Assembly (NCBI GenBank): GCA_029077775.1
Contig: JAQNCU010000109.1
Span: forward strand, 1 to 8,445
Direction: 5' to 3'
Source of the DNA: Acidocella sp.
GTDB lineage: Bacteria; Pseudomonadota; Alphaproteobacteria; Acetobacterales; Acetobacteraceae
DNA length: 8,445 nucleotides
The translations under genes and the position numbers were made by a program. Below, in pieces: positions 6,804 through 8,445 of this stretch; the first letter of the stretch is position 1; the number at the start of each line of letters is the position of its first letter. Under the pieces are notes generated by a model. It ran no database searches. It had not been told where the DNA came from and worked only from the letters and a program-made list of their open reading frames with translations.

Positions 6804-8194
6804 CTGAGATTCTGATCGTTGACGACGAGCCGGATATTCGGCTCCTGATCGAAGCGATTTTGCGTGATGAAGGGTTCGAGGCGCGCAGTGCTGGCAGTTC
6901 TGACGAGGCGATCGCCGCCTATCGCGCCCGCCGCCCGGCGCTCGTGATCCTCGATGTCTGGTTACAGGGATCGAAGCTCGACGGGATCGGGATTCTCGAT
7001 GTACTGCACCAGGAACAGCCACGCGTGCCTGTGGTGATGATCTCGGGGCACGGCACCATCGAGACGGCCGTGGCGGCGATCCAACGCGGAGCCTATGATT
7101 TTATTGAAAAACCCTTCAATTCAGACCGGCTTTTGCTGGTGGTGCGCCGCGCGCTGGAAGCGGCCCGGCTGGTGGCGGAAAATGCCGAATTGCGACTGCG
7201 GGTGGGGCATGAAAGCTCGCTCACCGGCGAGGGCAACGGGATCGCCAGCCTGAAATCGCAGATCGAGCGGGTAGCGCCCACAGGCTCGCGCGTGTTGATC
7301 ACCGGGTTGCCAGGGTCAGGCAAGGAGACCGTGGCGCGCATGATCCATGAGAAATCCCGGCGTGCCGACGGGCCCTTTGTCGTGTTGAATTGCGCGATAC
7401 TGGCACCTGAGCGTTTTGAGATGGAGTTATTCGGTGTGGAGGCTGGGGCAGACCCACATGCCGCGCCGCGCCGCGTGGGCGTGCTGGAGCGCGCGCATGG
7501 CGGCACATTATTGCTCGATGAGGTCTCTGATATGCCCCTGGAGACCCAAGGCAAGATCGCGCGCGTGTTGCAGGAACAGAGCTTCGAGCGGATGGGCGGC
7601 GGAACGGGGTCTCGGGTTAAGGTGGATATTCGCGTACTGGCCTCCACCGCGCGGGATTTGACGAGCGAAATAGCAGCCGGGCGATTCCGCGAGGATTTGT
7701 ATTACCGGTTGGCCGTGGTGCCGCTGCGCGTGCCTTCATTGAAGGAACGCCGGGAGGATATTCCCGCGCTCGCCGCGAGCTTTCTGGCCCGCGCCGCCGA
7801 AACCTCCGGTCTGCCCGCGCGCAGCCTTGCCTCGGATGCCATCGCGGCGCTGCAATCGCATGACTGGCCCGGCAATGTCCGCCAGTTACGCAATATCATG
7901 GATTGGCTGATGATCATGCGCTCCGGCGAGAGCGGCGATATGTTCCGCGCCGAGCATCTGCCCACCGAATTATCGGCCCATGCGCCGCGCGCCTTGGCGA
8001 TCGACCCGGCGGCGGATGTAATGGCGCTGCCACTGCGCGAGGCGCGGGACGTGTTCGAGACGCAGTATTTACAGGCACAATTATTGCGGTTCGGCGGCAA
8101 TATCAGCCGTACAGCGAATTTTGTCGGCATGGAACGCAGCGCGCTGCACCGCAAGCTGAAGCAATTGGGCATTGGTGCCGAGGACCGGGGTTAA
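6800..8194 (+). CDS. ntrX: Nitrogen response regulator NtrX (NtrC-like, no GAFTGA loop)
   Basis: NtrX is the response-regulator partner of NtrY. The 464 residues hold a receiver domain (about 2-120; D52 phosphoacceptor in ILDVWLQG, K104 in EKPF), an NtrC-type AAA+ domain (about 140-375) and a C-terminal Fis-type helix-turn-helix (about 432-458, GGNISRTANFVGMERSALHR). In the AAA+ part the P-loop is GLPGSGKE (169-176), Walker B is LLLDEVSD (237-244), the arginine segment REDLYYRL (297-304) and sensor II WPGNVRQL (356-363). At the place of the GAFTGA loop stands AGADPHAAPRR (215-225), so the sigma54 contact is missing. In known NtrX proteins this same loss goes with regulation through sigma70-type promoters or by DNA binding alone. 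The start codon overlaps the ntrY stop, with AGGGAG at 6783-6788 as possible ribosome-binding site. The receiver has WLQGSKLDG after D52, the longer loop typical of NtrX. Confidence 0.95.
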   Translation: MTEILIVDDEPDIRLLIEAILRDEGFEARSAGSSDEAIAAYRARRPALVILDVWLQGSKLDGIGILDVLHQEQPRVPVVMISGHGTIETAVAAIQRGAYDFIEKPFNSDRLLLVVRRALEAARLVAENAELRLRVGHESSLTGEGNGIASLKSQIERVAPTGSRVLITGLPGSGKETVARMIHEKSRRADGPFVVLNCAILAPERFEMELFGVEAGADPHAAPRRVGVLERAHGGTLLLDEVSDMPLETQGKIARVLQEQSFERMGGGTGSRVKVDIRVLASTARDLTSEIAAGRFREDLYYRLAVVPLRVPSLKERREDIPALAASFLARAAETSGLPARSLASDAIAALQSHDWPGNVRQLRNIMDWLMIMRSGESGDMFRAEHLPTELSAHAPRALAIDPAADVMALPLREARDVFETQYLQAQLLRFGGNISRTANFVGMERSALHRKLKQLGIGAEDRG

Positions 8195-8445
8195 AGCACG
8201 GGCTGCGCTTTGGCAGGCCGACCAATGGTTAACGCAGCAAAGGCTGCGACCAAAGCAGCACCACCTGCGATGACAAAGGCAGAAATATGAGCGTACCGCT
8301 TGCGATGCTGGCCGAGAGCAGACCCATTATGAGCCCGCGCCTTGTTACGAACCAGCGGTTGATCATGGTGGCGCCCAGGGTCATGGCGACGCAGCCGCTG
8401 CCAAGGCCAGAGAGCACACCCCAGCTCGCCACCAGTTCCCACGGC
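8191..8445 (-). pseudogene. Remnant of an MFS transporter with internal deletion and frame break
   Basis: Reading leftward from the right edge, one frame gives PWELVASWGVLSGLGSGC, then MTLGATMINRWFVTRRGLIM and LLSASIASGTLIFLPL. This is typical of transmembrane segments 4-5 of a major facilitator superfamily protein, including a charged NRWF..RRG loop. It then runs into a stop (8231-8229). From about 8280 another frame gives AFVIAGGAALVAAFAALTIGRP and a short tail ending at TAA 8193-8191, which looks like the last helix and cytoplasmic C-terminus of the same family. Roughly 200 or more residues that should lie between are absent, so this is more than a single-base shift. The gene continues beyond the window edge at its 5' side. 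The family call is firm for the first segment and tentative for the tail. Substrate cannot be told. Confidence 0.65.

Overview
The window reads as an alphaproteobacterial chromosome segment. The genes are GC-rich and tightly packed, and the nitrogen-regulation block dusB-ntrB-ntrC-ntrY-ntrX is complete and in its usual alphaproteobacterial order. The flavour of the proteins suggests Rhodospirillales/Acetobacteraceae-like bacteria, but this is an impression and was not tested by a search.

Left part (1-870). On the minus strand lies a compact small RNA of about 78 nt (about 120 to 43). It has a CUUG-capped 5' hairpin, an exact UUUCCUCCCU single-stranded segment, and a perfect 8-bp terminator hairpin followed by eight U. 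This matches what I know of the MmgR/suhB (alpha-r14) family of alphaproteobacterial trans-acting sRNAs, and it carries its own recognisable promoter. Upstream of it on the same strand is ispF (200-688), here a single-domain MEP-pathway enzyme rather than part of an IspD-IspF fusion. A 182-bp divergent intergenic region separates ispF from dusB. It contains an 8-bp inverted repeat and a good promoter candidate that would give dusB a nearly leaderless mRNA.

Centre (871-8194, plus strand). This is one apparent operon. It holds dusB (tRNA dihydrouridine synthase), ntrB/ntrC (soluble nitrogen sensor kinase and its sigma54 activator) and ntrY/ntrX (membrane sensor kinase and its partner regulator). 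Three of the four junctions are 4-nt start/stop overlaps (GTGA or ATGA). The exception is ntrC-ntrY, where a 17-codon mini-ORF joins the two genes with one-base overlaps at both ends (TGATG and TAATG). NtrC has the GAFTGA sigma54-contact loop; NtrX has lost it, which fits the idea that NtrX does not work as a classical sigma54 activator.

Right edge (8191-8445, minus strand). This is a decayed MFS transporter: transmembrane 4/5-like sequence runs directly, and out of frame, into what looks like the extreme C-terminus of the same family. Its stop codon overlaps the ntrX stop codon tail to tail.

Overall this is a conserved core region. The items most worth a second look are the sRNA beside the ntr locus, the ntrC-ntrY bridging ORF, the leaderless dusB promoter and the broken MFS gene. 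I see no phage, insertion sequence, CRISPR array, tRNA or rRNA here.
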